Shown in pieces: positions 27,905-36,336 of a stretch of DNA of 64,000 nucleotides (positions within the stretch are counted from its first letter, which is position 1; the number at the start of each line of letters is the position of its first letter). Position numbers and translations under genes: made by a program. The notes under the pieces are model-generated. The model worked only from the letters and a program-made list of their open reading frames with translations. It did not search any database and was not told the DNA's origin. Origin of the DNA: Rhodocyclaceae bacterium. GTDB lineage: Bacteria; Pseudomonadota; Gammaproteobacteria; Burkholderiales; Rhodocyclaceae. Location of the stretch: the NCBI GenBank assembly GCA_028714035.1, contig JAQTNA010000001.1, positions 124,001 through 188,000 of the forward strand, in the 5' to 3' direction.

Positions 27905-29638
27905 TTACGCCTCGAAAACGTAGGTGCCGGGGGCGGGGCCGAGGTCCGGATAGGTTTTCGCACTCACGCTCGGTGCGTCCACCATGGCGCCACATTGGGG
28001 CGCCAACCAGTTGGACCAGTCTTGCCACCAACTGCCCGGGTTCTTCTCCGCCCGGTTGAACCAATGCTCGAAGTGCTCGTTGCGCTCGGGTTCCGCCACC
28101 CAGAAACTGCGTTTCGGAGGATTGACCACCGGATTGACGATGCCGAGGATGTGCCCCGACGTGGACAACACGAAACGCATGTGGGCATTGACGTTGATGT
28201 ACTTGCGGATGCGATAGGACTGGGTCCAGGGCACGATATGGTCATCCTCCGCGCTCACGGCATAAAGCGGCTGGGTGATGCGGTCCAGATCAATCGGCTC
28301 ACCGGCGATGGTCAGGGCGTCACGCTTCATCAGGTTGTTGTGCAGATACATCTGCCGCAGGTAGAACGAGTGCATCGCCGCCGGCATGCGCGTCGTGTCC
28401 ATGTTCCAGAACAACACATCGAAAGGCGGCAGTGGCTCGCCCATCAGGTAACTCTTCTCGAAGTAGTGCCAGACCAGGCTGTTGGAGCGCAGCAAGCGGA
28501 AACTGGAGGCCATGTCATCGCCGGCCAGATAGCCGGTCTTGGCCATCTTCTCCTCCAGGGCGGCAACGGCGGGTTCGTCTATGAAGACATCAATGTCGCC
28601 CGGCTTGGAGAAATCGGTGAGCGTGGTGAACAAGGTCCAGTGCGCCACCGGCGTCTTCCTTTCCCCGTGGTGCCGGTTGGCCCAGGCCATGTAGGTTGCC
28701 ACCAACGTGCCGCCGATGCAGTAGCCGGTGAGATGCACTTGCGGTACCTTGCACAGCTTCTTGGCGGCCTCGATGGCCTGATCCACGCCATCGAGCAGAT
28801 AGTCGTCAAACCGGACATCCGCCATGTCTGCGGTCGGGTTCTTCCAGCTCGTGATGAACACGCTGTAGCCCTGGTCCGTGAGGAACTTGACCAGGCTCTT
28901 CTTGGGCGTGAGATCCAGGATGTAGAACTTGTTGATCCAGGGCGTGATGATGACGATGGGCACCTTGTGCACCCGGGCCGTGGTCGGCGTGTAGTGGATC
29001 AGTTCCAGCATCCTGTTGCGGAAGACCACCCGGCCCGGGGTGATGGCCAGATCCACGCCGACCTTGAAGGCGTCGGCTTCCACCATGCGGATGTTTTTCG
29101 CCTTCGCGTCGCGCATGAAGTTCTTGAAACCACTGACCAGGCTCTCTCCCTTGGTCTCCACGCACTTGCGCAGGGCGACCGGATTGGTGAGGAAGAAGTT
29201 GGTCGGGGCCATGGCGTTGAGCCATTCACGCACCCAGAAAGCCGCGCGCCGGCGTTCCTTGTCGGACTGCCCCGGCGTCTCGAACAGCATGTCCTCGATG
29301 TGGTGGGTGATCGCCAGGTAGGATTCCTTGATGATGTCCCAGGTTGCCTCGTCGCTCCATACCGGATCGGCGAAGCGCGCGTCACCCTCCTGGGCCTTGA
29401 TGACATCCGGGCTGGGCATGCCCGCGGCGCGGCGCATCAGGTGAGCCTGTAGCGCCAGGAGGTCTTCGGACATGGCACTGACCGCCCTGGAAAGCTCCAG
29501 CGGGTGCATCAGCCAGGCCGCCTGCGCGTTGAGCAGCGAGGTCGTGACGCCAAAGGGGTCCATGCGCTGCTGCAACGATGTCACTACGCCCTCGATGGCG
29601 CTGATGCTCGTCAAATCACCTTTTTGCTCGTTTCTCAT
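27905..29638 (-). CDS. phaC: Class I poly(3-hydroxyalkanoate) synthase
   Basis: A 577-residue synthase that polymerises (R)-3-hydroxyacyl-CoA into storage granules. The lipase-like box GYCIGG carries the catalytic Cys307; Asp466 (EDDHIVPW) and His496 (SGHILG) complete the triad. The long N-terminal region and overall length fit class I. No phaA, phaB or phasin gene is adjacent. Propionyl-CoA handled by the neighbouring pathway could influence polymer composition, which is inference. Confidence 0.95.
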   Translation of the reverse strand: MRNEQKGDLTSISAIEGVVTSLQQRMDPFGVTTSLLNAQAAWLMHPLELSRAVSAMSEDLLALQAHLMRRAAGMPSPDVIKAQEGDARFADPVWSDEATWDIIKESYLAITHHIEDMLFETPGQSDKERRRAAFWVREWLNAMAPTNFFLTNPVALRKCVETKGESLVSGFKNFMRDAKAKNIRMVEADAFKVGVDLAITPGRVVFRNRMLELIHYTPTTARVHKVPIVIITPWINKFYILDLTPKKSLVKFLTDQGYSVFITSWKNPTADMADVRFDDYLLDGVDQAIEAAKKLCKVPQVHLTGYCIGGTLVATYMAWANRHHGERKTPVAHWTLFTTLTDFSKPGDIDVFIDEPAVAALEEKMAKTGYLAGDDMASSFRLLRSNSLVWHYFEKSYLMGEPLPPFDVLFWNMDTTRMPAAMHSFYLRQMYLHNNLMKRDALTIAGEPIDLDRITQPLYAVSAEDDHIVPWTQSYRIRKYINVNAHMRFVLSTSGHILGIVNPVVNPPKRSFWVAEPERNEHFEHWFNRAEKNPGSWWQDWSNWLAPQCGAMVDAPSVSAKTYPDLGPAPGTYVFEA

Positions 29639-29701
29639 GACCCACGTTTCCTCGGGTGAAATGGCAACCGGGGAATGCTAACATCGTCAGACAAGCGGAT
29701 G

Positions 29702-29722
29702 TTGTGCTGCATCAATGCATTG
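29702..29722 (-). promoter_or_regulatory. Possible PhaR-like operator upstream of phaC
   Basis: TTGTGCTGCA followed by TCAATGCATTG lies about 65 bases upstream of the phaC start (minus strand). It resembles the TGC/GCA-rich sites bound by PhaR repressors of PHA genes in betaproteobacteria. The match is by eye and weak. Confidence 0.3.
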
Positions 29723-29741
29723 GCCTGCGGATGCTTGCACG

Positions 29742-30968
29742 TCAGGAAACGGCTGGTCTTGAATGCAGATCGTGCAACGCGATGCGGGAGGCGAACCCGA
29801 TCGCCAGCAGATTTGCCGCCATGGCGACATAGCCCACGGTAGCGTAGCCCGCGATCTTTTCCGCTCCGTCCAGGCTGATGATGAATCCCGCCAGGGTCGT
29901 CGCCAGGCCCATGGCAAGCGACTGCACCGTTCCGTTGAGGGACATGAAGGTGCCGCGAAGCTTGGGCTGCGCCGCGGAGGAAATGATGGCCATGGCCGGA
30001 ATCATGCGCCCCGATACCAGGACGAAGAAGCTCGTGGTGCACAGAAGCCAACTCCACAGGGGTACGACGCCGATATGGGTCACCACCGCCAGGGGCACCA
30101 TGGCGGCAAGCGCCACGAGTCGGTAAACCTCGACCTTGCCGCGTTTGTCTGCCCAATGTCCTATGAATCGGGCGGTAATCAGCGTCGCGGCGCCGCCCGC
30201 GAGGTAGACGAAGGGGATGTCGTGCGGGGAGATGGCGACGTTGTTCACGGCATACACGGTGATGTAGGGGATCACGGTGAAACCGGAGAAGATGATCAGT
30301 GCGGAGTACAGCAAAGCCCGGAGGTGGTTCATGTCGCCGAGCACCGCGAAGGTCGCGGAAAGCAGGTGGGAACGCTTTTCGGCGCTCAGGTGATGCCGCA
30401 GTTCCGGCAGGATGCGGATGCCGACGAGGATGAACATGAGGCTCAGGGTGGCGATCAGAAAGAAGGGCGCCCGCCAGCTGAAACGATTGGCCAGCCACAG
30501 CGACAAGGGAACTCCCGCCACCGTCGACATGGAGAACGCGGTTGAGACGAGGCCGCTGGCCCTGGCGCGCCGGGCGTAGGGGATGACATCGCCGATCATG
30601 GTCTGAACCAGGGCGCCCATCACGCCACCGAATACCCCGGCGAGGCCGCGTGCGACCATCAGGGTCGCATAGCCGGGAGCCAGACCGCAGGCCAGGGTGG
30701 ACAGTGCGAAGAGGGAAAAACTGAACAGCAAGAGCCGCTTACGCTCGAACAGGTCCACGAAGGTGGCGGCCAGCACGCCGGAAATCGCCGCGCTGAAGCT
30801 GTATGAAGCCACCAGCAGGCCGAACTCGTGCGTCCCGATGCCGAAGGCGCGCATCAAAACCGGACCGAGCGGCATCACGATCATGAAGTCGAGGATGTGA
30901 CTGAACTGGATGCCCGCCAGCGTGAGCAGGAACAAGCGTTCGGCGCGTGGAGAAAGCGAGGATGGCAT
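29742..30968 (-). CDS. MFS transporter (drug/sugar efflux type)
   Basis: A 408-residue major-facilitator protein with about 12 membrane helices and the loop 2-3 region DLFERKRLLLFSF. Residues IQFSHILDFMIVMPLGP at the start resemble AraJ/YdhP-type exporters. Substrate cannot be read from sequence. The start at 30966-30968 (MPSSLSPRAERLF) is chosen because the first helix follows closely; an earlier in-frame start adds 24 residues of low-complexity sequence. About 100 bases separate it from phaC. Confidence 0.85.
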   Translation of the reverse strand: MPSSLSPRAERLFLLTLAGIQFSHILDFMIVMPLGPVLMRAFGIGTHEFGLLVASYSFSAAISGVLAATFVDLFERKRLLLFSFSLFALSTLACGLAPGYATLMVARGLAGVFGGVMGALVQTMIGDVIPYARRARASGLVSTAFSMSTVAGVPLSLWLANRFSWRAPFFLIATLSLMFILVGIRILPELRHHLSAEKRSHLLSATFAVLGDMNHLRALLYSALIIFSGFTVIPYITVYAVNNVAISPHDIPFVYLAGGAATLITARFIGHWADKRGKVEVYRLVALAAMVPLAVVTHIGVVPLWSWLLCTTSFFVLVSGRMIPAMAIISSAAQPKLRGTFMSLNGTVQSLAMGLATTLAGFIISLDGAEKIAGYATVGYVAMAANLLAIGFASRIALHDLHSRPAVS

Positions 30969-31064
30969 CGGGGGATGTCTGGCCGGGTCTATGGGGCGGC
31001 GAGGCTGCGTGCGTAGCGCGTGTCCGCCACGCTGTCGCATCTCAAGCGGCGTCTTGCCGCAAGC

Positions 31065-31544
31065 CTACTGGCCCGGAGAGGCACTGCGAGGGTAGCCGGC
31101 TTCGTCCAGGAGCTTCTCCCAACTTCCCTTCTCGAACCCCTTGATCTTCTGGCTGCCCACGGTGAGGGCGGGCACGAACAGGGGGCCGTCGCCCACGTTC
31201 TGACGGTAGGCCGCGGCATCTTCGGGCGTGAGCAGCCCCTTCTCCGCGAAGCTGATACCGCGCTGTTTCAGGCAGGCGCGGGCCTCGTCGCAGCCCTTGC
31301 CGCAATCCTGGCCGGTGTACAGCGTGACCGGAAAATCCTTCATGGCCTGGCGCGCGCCGTAGGAGAGCTTTTCCGACGAGAACACGTTGTTGCCCAACTT
31401 CTTCTGCTGAACGTCCCGGGCGTTCGCCGGGGGCGGTTGATCGGAATAGGTCACCCGGCCGTTGGCGTCCACCCAGCGGTAAAGCTCGGCGGATGCCGTG
31501 AGCGGCAGGGCAAGCAACAATAAGCAGAGGGTAGGGAAACGCAT
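31065..31544 (-). CDS. DUF4124 / glutaredoxin-like exported protein
   Basis: A 159-residue protein with a signal peptide (LTASAE), a DUF4124 segment (LYRWVDANGRVTYSDQPPP, residues about 20-40) and a C-terminal thioredoxin-fold part (VTLYTGQDCGKGCDEARACL, VPALTVGSQKIKGF). The redox pair is C-GKG-C rather than CxxC, so classical glutaredoxin activity is uncertain. It is exported. It lies between oligopeptidase A and the MFS gene with no evident operon partner. Confidence 0.8.
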   Translation of the reverse strand: MRFPTLCLLLLALPLTASAELYRWVDANGRVTYSDQPPPANARDVQQKKLGNNVFSSEKLSYGARQAMKDFPVTLYTGQDCGKGCDEARACLKQRGISFAEKGLLTPEDAAAYRQNVGDGPLFVPALTVGSQKIKGFEKGSWEKLLDEAGYPRSASPGQ

Positions 31545-31630
31545 GGTGGTGCGAGGCTCCGGTTACCGTGAGTATTCATCGGCGTGCGGCGCATGGCGCG
31601 CACGTCCGATGGAATGAAAGCCCGTGGCAA

Positions 31631-33688
31631 TTATGCCCCAACCATCCCATTGTGTCGCAACAGGGCGTCTACGCTGGGCTCTCGGCCGCGGAAGGCCTTG
31701 AAGGAATCCAGTGCGGGGCGGCTGCCGCCCACCGCCAGGATTTCCTGCCAGAAGCTGCGTCCCGTTTCCGCATCCAGCACGCTGCCGTTGGTGAGGGAAG
31801 CCTCTTCGAACCGGCTGTAGGCGTCCGCCGAGAGCACTTCCGCCCACTTGTAGCTGAAGTAGCCGGCCGAGTAGCCTCCGGCGAAGATGTGGGAGAAGCT
31901 CTGGGGGAAGCGGCCCCAGGCCGGCGGACGCAGCACCGCCACCTCGTCCCGCACCTCCTCCAGCAGATCCAGGACGGTCTTTTGGCCGTTCGCATCGTAC
32001 TGCCAGTGCAGCAGGAGATCGAACAGGCTGAATTCGATCTGGCGCAGCATCATGAGGCCGCTCTGGAAGTTCTTGGCCGAGAGCATCTTGCCGAACAGTT
32101 CCCTGGGCAGGGGCGCCCCCGTGTCCACGTGGCCGGTCATGTCCTTGACCACATCCCATTCCCAGCAGAAGTTTTCCAGAAACTGGGAAGGTAGTTCCAC
32201 CGCGTCCCATTCCACGCCGTGGATACCCGAGACGCCCAGTTCGTCCACCTCGGTCAGGAGGTGATGCAGGCCGTGCCCGCATTCGTGGAACAGGGTGATC
32301 ACGTCATCGTGGCTGAAGGTGGCCGGTTTGTCTCCCACGGGAGCCGGGAAGTTGCAGTTCAGGTAGGCCACCGGGGTCTGTATGCCGCCGGGCAGCGTGC
32401 GCCGGGCCATGGCTTCATCCATCCAGGCGCCGCCGCGCTTGGTTTCCCTGGCGTAGAGGTCCAGGTAGAACTGGCCCACCAGGCTGCCGTCCTGCTTCAC
32501 GACCTTGAAGAAGCGCACGTCCGGGTGCCAGACCGGGGCCATATCCGGTGCGATCCGGACGGAAAACAGGCTCTCGATCACCCGGAACAGGCCGGCCAGC
32601 ACCTTGGGTTCCGGCAGGTATTCCTTCACCTCCTGCTCGGAGAAGGCATAGCGGCTCTGGCGCAACTTCTCCGAAGCCCAGGGGGTGTCCCAGGATTCCA
32701 GTTTCTCCAGGCCCAACTCGGCGGCCGCGAAGGCGCGCAGTTCCGCCAGATCCTTTTCCGCAAACGGCCGGGCCTTCGCCCCCAGTTCCTTCAGGAACCC
32801 GGCCACCTGTTCCGGCGTGTCGGCCATCTTGGGTACCAGGGATACCTCGGCGTAGCAGCCGTAACCCAGGAGCCGGGCCTCCTCGGACTTGAGCTTCAGA
32901 ATCTCCACCATGAGGGGCGAGTTGTCCCACTCCAGGCGACCGTTCGTGCCCAGGATTTCTGAAGCGCGGGTGGCGTAGGCCCGGTACAAGGTTTCCCGGA
33001 AGTCCCGGTCCTCGGCGTACTGCATCACCGGCAGGTAGGAAGGCGCGTGCAAGGTGAATTTCCAGCCTTCCCTGCCATCCTTCTTCGCCTTCTCCGCCGC
33101 GGCCTCCTTCACGTCCTCCGGCAGGCCTGCGAGTTGTGCCTCGTCCGTGACCAGGTGGGAGAAGGCGTTGGTGGCGTCCAGCAGGTTCTCCGAGAACTTG
33201 GCGGACAGGGCGGCCAGGCGCTCCTGGATTTCCTGGAAGCGGGGTTTCTGTTCCTCGGGCAGTTCGGCTCCGGAAAGCTTGAAGTCCCGCACCTCGTGGT
33301 CCAGGATGGCCCGGCGCGCCTGGGACAGCGTCGGGTACTCCGGGCCGGACTGGATGGCCTTGGACTTCCTGAACAGATCCAGGTTCTGACCCAGCTCGGA
33401 ATAGAAACGGGTGACTTCCGGCAGATTCTGGTTGTAGGCCTCGCGCCATTCCGGCACATCGTTGACCGAATGCAGGTGGCCCACGATGCCCCAGGCTCGG
33501 GACAGAAACTCGATCTCATCGTTGAGGGGGGCGGAAAAGTTGTCCCAGGAGGGGGCGGCCGTGTCGGCGGCGAGCCGTTCCACGGTGGTCCGGCAACGGC
33601 TGAGCAGTTCCGTGATGGCAGGCGTGACATGCTCCGGCCGCACCGCGTCAAAGCGCGGCAGGCCGGAGAAATCGAGCAGGGGGTTCAT
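31631..33688 (-). CDS. prlC: Oligopeptidase A (M3 zinc metallopeptidase)
   Basis: A 685-residue cytosolic M3 peptidase that degrades short peptides, including cleaved signal peptides. The zinc motif FHECGHG holds His468, Glu469 and His472, with the downstream Glu in the following conserved helix. Length and start (MNPLLDFSGLPRF) match the family. It is followed on the minus strand by the DUF4124 gene, and the sulfur-related minus-strand operon ends upstream of it. Confidence 0.95.
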   Translation of the reverse strand: MNPLLDFSGLPRFDAVRPEHVTPAITELLSRCRTTVERLAADTAAPSWDNFSAPLNDEIEFLSRAWGIVGHLHSVNDVPEWREAYNQNLPEVTRFYSELGQNLDLFRKSKAIQSGPEYPTLSQARRAILDHEVRDFKLSGAELPEEQKPRFQEIQERLAALSAKFSENLLDATNAFSHLVTDEAQLAGLPEDVKEAAAEKAKKDGREGWKFTLHAPSYLPVMQYAEDRDFRETLYRAYATRASEILGTNGRLEWDNSPLMVEILKLKSEEARLLGYGCYAEVSLVPKMADTPEQVAGFLKELGAKARPFAEKDLAELRAFAAAELGLEKLESWDTPWASEKLRQSRYAFSEQEVKEYLPEPKVLAGLFRVIESLFSVRIAPDMAPVWHPDVRFFKVVKQDGSLVGQFYLDLYARETKRGGAWMDEAMARRTLPGGIQTPVAYLNCNFPAPVGDKPATFSHDDVITLFHECGHGLHHLLTEVDELGVSGIHGVEWDAVELPSQFLENFCWEWDVVKDMTGHVDTGAPLPRELFGKMLSAKNFQSGLMMLRQIEFSLFDLLLHWQYDANGQKTVLDLLEEVRDEVAVLRPPAWGRFPQSFSHIFAGGYSAGYFSYKWAEVLSADAYSRFEEASLTNGSVLDAETGRSFWQEILAVGGSRPALDSFKAFRGREPSVDALLRHNGMVGA

Positions 33689-33786
33689 GGGGGAGTCCTC
33701 GAACGGGGTGGAATTTCGGGCGTTCGAGCGTAAGTGAGACCGACACGCTCGTTTTCAAGGGGCGTGTCGGGTGGTCCGTGCAGGAA

Positions 33787-34677
33787 CTACTTGCGGGTAT
33801 CCAGCCAGTCCAGGTAGCGCGCCCGGTAGAGCAGGCGTGGGTGGGCCGGGTCGTCGCTGAAGCCGGAGCGGTCGTGCAGGACGTTGTTGCAGATGAGGCC
33901 CATGCCGGGGGCGAGGCGGCCGCGGAAGATGAAGGGCGAGTCGGAGGCCAAGAGGCGCTCCAGCGCGGCGACCGCGGCCCGGGTGGCGTCGTCCGCCTTC
34001 CATTCGATGCTGCGGGTCCGGGCCGTGTAGCGCATGTGCAGGGCGCCGGTGGCCGGATCCACGAGGAAGACCGGGCCGGTCTCGGTGGGGCGGGCCACGC
34101 CGTTTTCGTCGTCCCGCGCCGGAATGCTCATGGCGTCCGGCGCCATGAGGGCGCGAATGAACTCCGGATTCTCGTCCCGGAGCAGCAGATAGGCCATCTC
34201 GTGGTCCATCAGGGCGTTGTCGCCCCCCTGGGCGGCGGGCCTGACGCAATGGAGCACCATGGCCCAGATGCGCCGGGCAGGCGGGTTGTAGTAGCCGTCC
34301 GTATGCCAGCGTATGGCGCGGTTGGTGTAGGGGATGAAGTCCTTGCGGGTCTCGGCGCTCTCCGCCACTTCCAGGCTGCTGATGCCGTCCTCGTCCGCCA
34401 GCCAGTTGCCGTCCAGGTGTACGAGGCCGAACTGCTTGCCCATGAGCCGGGGAATGTCCTTGTCCTCTTCCCTGTATTTGCCGACGTAGATGGCCATGTT
34501 GGCCGTCCGGCAGCGAGCCATGATCGCCTGGTGTTCCCCGGAGGTCAGCTGGCGTGGATCGCCCACCTCCACCAACAGATCGGACAGGCTGCGGGGGTGG
34601 GCTTCCAGCTTGGCCTCGCGCCAGATGCGGTAGGCCTCGCCGTTGGCAAGATCGAAGGGGGTTGGGACGACAGGCAT
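33787..34677 (-). CDS. TauD/TfdA-family Fe(II)/2-oxoglutarate dioxygenase
   Basis: A 296-residue enzyme. The iron site is visible as His125 and Asp127 (RWHTDGYY) and distal His268 (NNVLHDRSGF), with an Arg downstream (YRARYLDW) for 2-oxoglutarate. TauD relatives release sulfite from taurine, but the substrate of this one is unknown. It is the last gene of the minus-strand operon that faces dsrA, and a sulfonate or other sulfur compound is a fair guess from context only. Confidence 0.85.
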   Translation of the reverse strand: MPVVPTPFDLANGEAYRIWREAKLEAHPRSLSDLLVEVGDPRQLTSGEHQAIMARCRTANMAIYVGKYREEDKDIPRLMGKQFGLVHLDGNWLADEDGISSLEVAESAETRKDFIPYTNRAIRWHTDGYYNPPARRIWAMVLHCVRPAAQGGDNALMDHEMAYLLLRDENPEFIRALMAPDAMSIPARDDENGVARPTETGPVFLVDPATGALHMRYTARTRSIEWKADDATRAAVAALERLLASDSPFIFRGRLAPGMGLICNNVLHDRSGFSDDPAHPRLLYRARYLDWLDTRK

Positions 34678-34746
34678 GGGCGCGGCTTTCTGTGTTTTTC
34701 GAATCGGCAGTCTGCCCGGAAAGGCCGGGCAGAACCTTTACCCAGA

Positions 34747-35355
34747 TCAATCCCCGGAGGTTCCGCCGGCGCGCCGCGCTGGCCGGGGCTCCTCGCCCAG
34801 GAGGCCGAGGACGCCGCGGCGCATGGTGGCGGCAGCGTCCGGCGCCTCGATTTCCATCACCTGGTCATGGACCCAGGTCTTGTCCCGGTCGTCCAGGATC
34901 GCCACCAGGTTATAGGCCAGGTGGCGCAGGAAGCCGTAGTCCGGGCCGTCGTCACCGTAGCCGTGGCTGGCGTATTCCGCGCCCCGCTGGTTGAGCAGGC
35001 CGATGAACCGGCCCTTGAAACTGCCCACCTCGGCGCCGCCCTCGCGACCCACCAGATCGTCCCGGTTCTCCTCCAGGATGTCCCCCAGGCGGTTGGCCAT
35101 GGCGGTGGTGAACTCGATCCGGTCATCTTCCTCCATGCGCTCATAGGCGATGCGGTCGGCGATCTGCACCAGGAAGATCAGCCATTCGGCAAGGAAGGAG
35201 AAGTACTGCGATCCCGGGGCGATGTCGAAATCGGCCTTGCGCATGTTCTTGAGCGCGTTCTGGGCGATGCGAAAGGCGATGAACGCCCCGCCGCCCGCGA
35301 TGTCCTTCGGGCCACGCGGCGAATTGTCACGGAACCAGCGGTTCTTGATGCGCAT
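34747..35355 (-). CDS. Unknown helical protein of the dsr-facing operon
   Basis: A 202-residue soluble protein I do not recognise. It is predicted mostly helical from its pattern of amphipathic segments. It contains GPKDIAGGGAFIAFRIAQNALKN, a hydrophobic run AEWLIFLVQIADRIAY, and an acidic block near residues 75-95. No signal peptide, Cys motif or known catalytic signature is visible; the C-terminus is Arg/Ala/Gly-rich. The tandem TusA gene ends four bases upstream, so they are surely co-transcribed. A role in sulfur trafficking is inferred from context. Confidence 0.7.
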   Translation of the reverse strand: MRIKNRWFRDNSPRGPKDIAGGGAFIAFRIAQNALKNMRKADFDIAPGSQYFSFLAEWLIFLVQIADRIAYERMEEDDRIEFTTAMANRLGDILEENRDDLVGREGGAEVGSFKGRFIGLLNQRGAEYASHGYGDDGPDYGFLRHLAYNLVAILDDRDKTWVHDQVMEIEAPDAAATMRRGVLGLLGEEPRPARRAGGTSGD

Positions 35356-35359
35356 GGAG

Positions 35360-35848
35360 TCAGGAACGGGCCATGTAGAAGGCGAAATCGCCGCCGCCCA
35401 GTTCCACCGTGGCCAGCAACTTGATGCCGGTGCTGTGCGCCCAGCTCACGAGGTCGTCCTTGACGCCGGGGCAGTTGCTGATCAGTTCCAGGACTTCGCC
35501 GGCGGCCATGGCAGCCAACATCTTCCGGCCTTCCACGATGGGGCCGGGGCAGGTGGTGCCGCGCATGTCGAGTACCGCATTGGCCTTGGGCAGGGCGGCC
35601 TTGCCCTTCTTGATATAAAAGCCGTGGCTGCCATCCGGGTTCTTGACCGTCGCCAGGACCTGGTTGCCGGTCTGTTTAGCCCAGGCGAACAGGTCGTCCT
35701 GGGTTCCCGGGCAGTCGGAAACGAGAAGCAGGGTCTGGCCTTCGGCCAGATCATCGAAAAGGCGCTTGGCGCCAACCAGCGGCGCGGGGCAGCTGAGTCC
35801 CTTGAGATCCAGGACGATGTCTGCCTTGTTGGGGGTATCTGTGCTCAT
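35360..35848 (-). CDS. Tandem TusA-domain sulfur carrier
   Basis: A 162-residue protein of two TusA (SirA-like) domains. Domain 1 has LSCPAP (Cys20) and DCPG (Cys46); domain 2 has TTCPGP (Cys100) and NCPG (Cys126). TusA uses the CPxP Cys to carry persulfide sulfur; in sulfur oxidisers it passes sulfur to DsrEFH. Both active Cys are kept, so this is a two-site carrier. The start at 35846-35848 follows AAGGAAAAC. Heptamer hairpin B lies between it and the DsrC-like gene upstream. Confidence 0.9.
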   Translation of the reverse strand: MSTDTPNKADIVLDLKGLSCPAPLVGAKRLFDDLAEGQTLLLVSDCPGTQDDLFAWAKQTGNQVLATVKNPDGSHGFYIKKGKAALPKANAVLDMRGTTCPGPIVEGRKMLAAMAAGEVLELISNCPGVKDDLVSWAHSTGIKLLATVELGGGDFAFYMARS

Positions 35849-35863
35849 GTTGTTTTCCTTGTT

Positions 35864-35946
35864 TCGAGTCGAGAGTAGAGAGTCGAGAGCCTGAGTTTGC
35901 GCGCCTTCGGCGCGCACAAACAACCCTCGACTCTCGACCCTCGACC
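35864..35946. repeat. Heptamer-arm hairpin, copy B (dsrC-like/tusA)
   Basis: One arm (35864-35891) is tandem heptamers GTCGAGA, GTAGAGA, GTCGAGA. The core at 35899-35915 is GCGCGCC-TTC-GGCGCGC. The other arm (35924-35946) is the reverse complement, in heptamers GTCGAGR. On the minus strand it starts 9 bases after the DsrC-like stop and ends before the TusA ribosome site. Confidence 0.85.
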
Positions 35947-35955
35947 GTTTTCTTC

Positions 35956-36294
35956 TTAGTACCCGCCCTTGCCCTTGGGCTGGGGCAGACCGCCGATCTT
36001 GCAGCCTTGCTTGGCGGCGCCACCCAGCGGGAAGAGATCGAACAGCAGCTTGCTGTCGGCTTCCGGCATGTCGCCCTCTTCCTGCAAGCCCTTGATCAGG
36101 TTGCGCATATTCGGGGTATGGCCCTCTTCCTTGAACTTTTCCCGCAGGTAATTGATGATCTTCCAGTGGGCATCGGTCAGTTCCAGACCTTCCGCGGCTG
36201 CGATGACCTGAGCCACCTCGTCGCGATAATCGGGCTCCAGCAGATAGCCGTCATCGTTGGTTTCCAGTTCCACGCCGTCTACGACATATCCCAT
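35956..36294 (-). CDS. DsrC/TusE-family protein lacking the penultimate Cys
   Basis: A 112-residue DsrC-family protein (DAHWKIINYLREKF, PNMRNLIK, FDLFPLGGAAKQGCKIGGLP). True DsrC carries persulfide between two Cys on its mobile C-terminal arm. Here only Cys98 remains; the usual penultimate Cys is replaced within PKGKGGY. It therefore cannot form the DsrC trisulfide and may be a TusE-like or regulatory paralogue of the real DsrC at 41166. It lies between the Cas6-like gene and hairpin B. Confidence 0.9.
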   Translation of the reverse strand: MGYVVDGVELETNDDGYLLEPDYRDEVAQVIAAAEGLELTDAHWKIINYLREKFKEEGHTPNMRNLIKGLQEEGDMPEADSKLLFDLFPLGGAAKQGCKIGGLPQPKGKGGY

Positions 36295-36336
36295 TTGTCT
36301 TCCTCCTTGTTAAGTGAATAAGCTGAGTCAATAATT

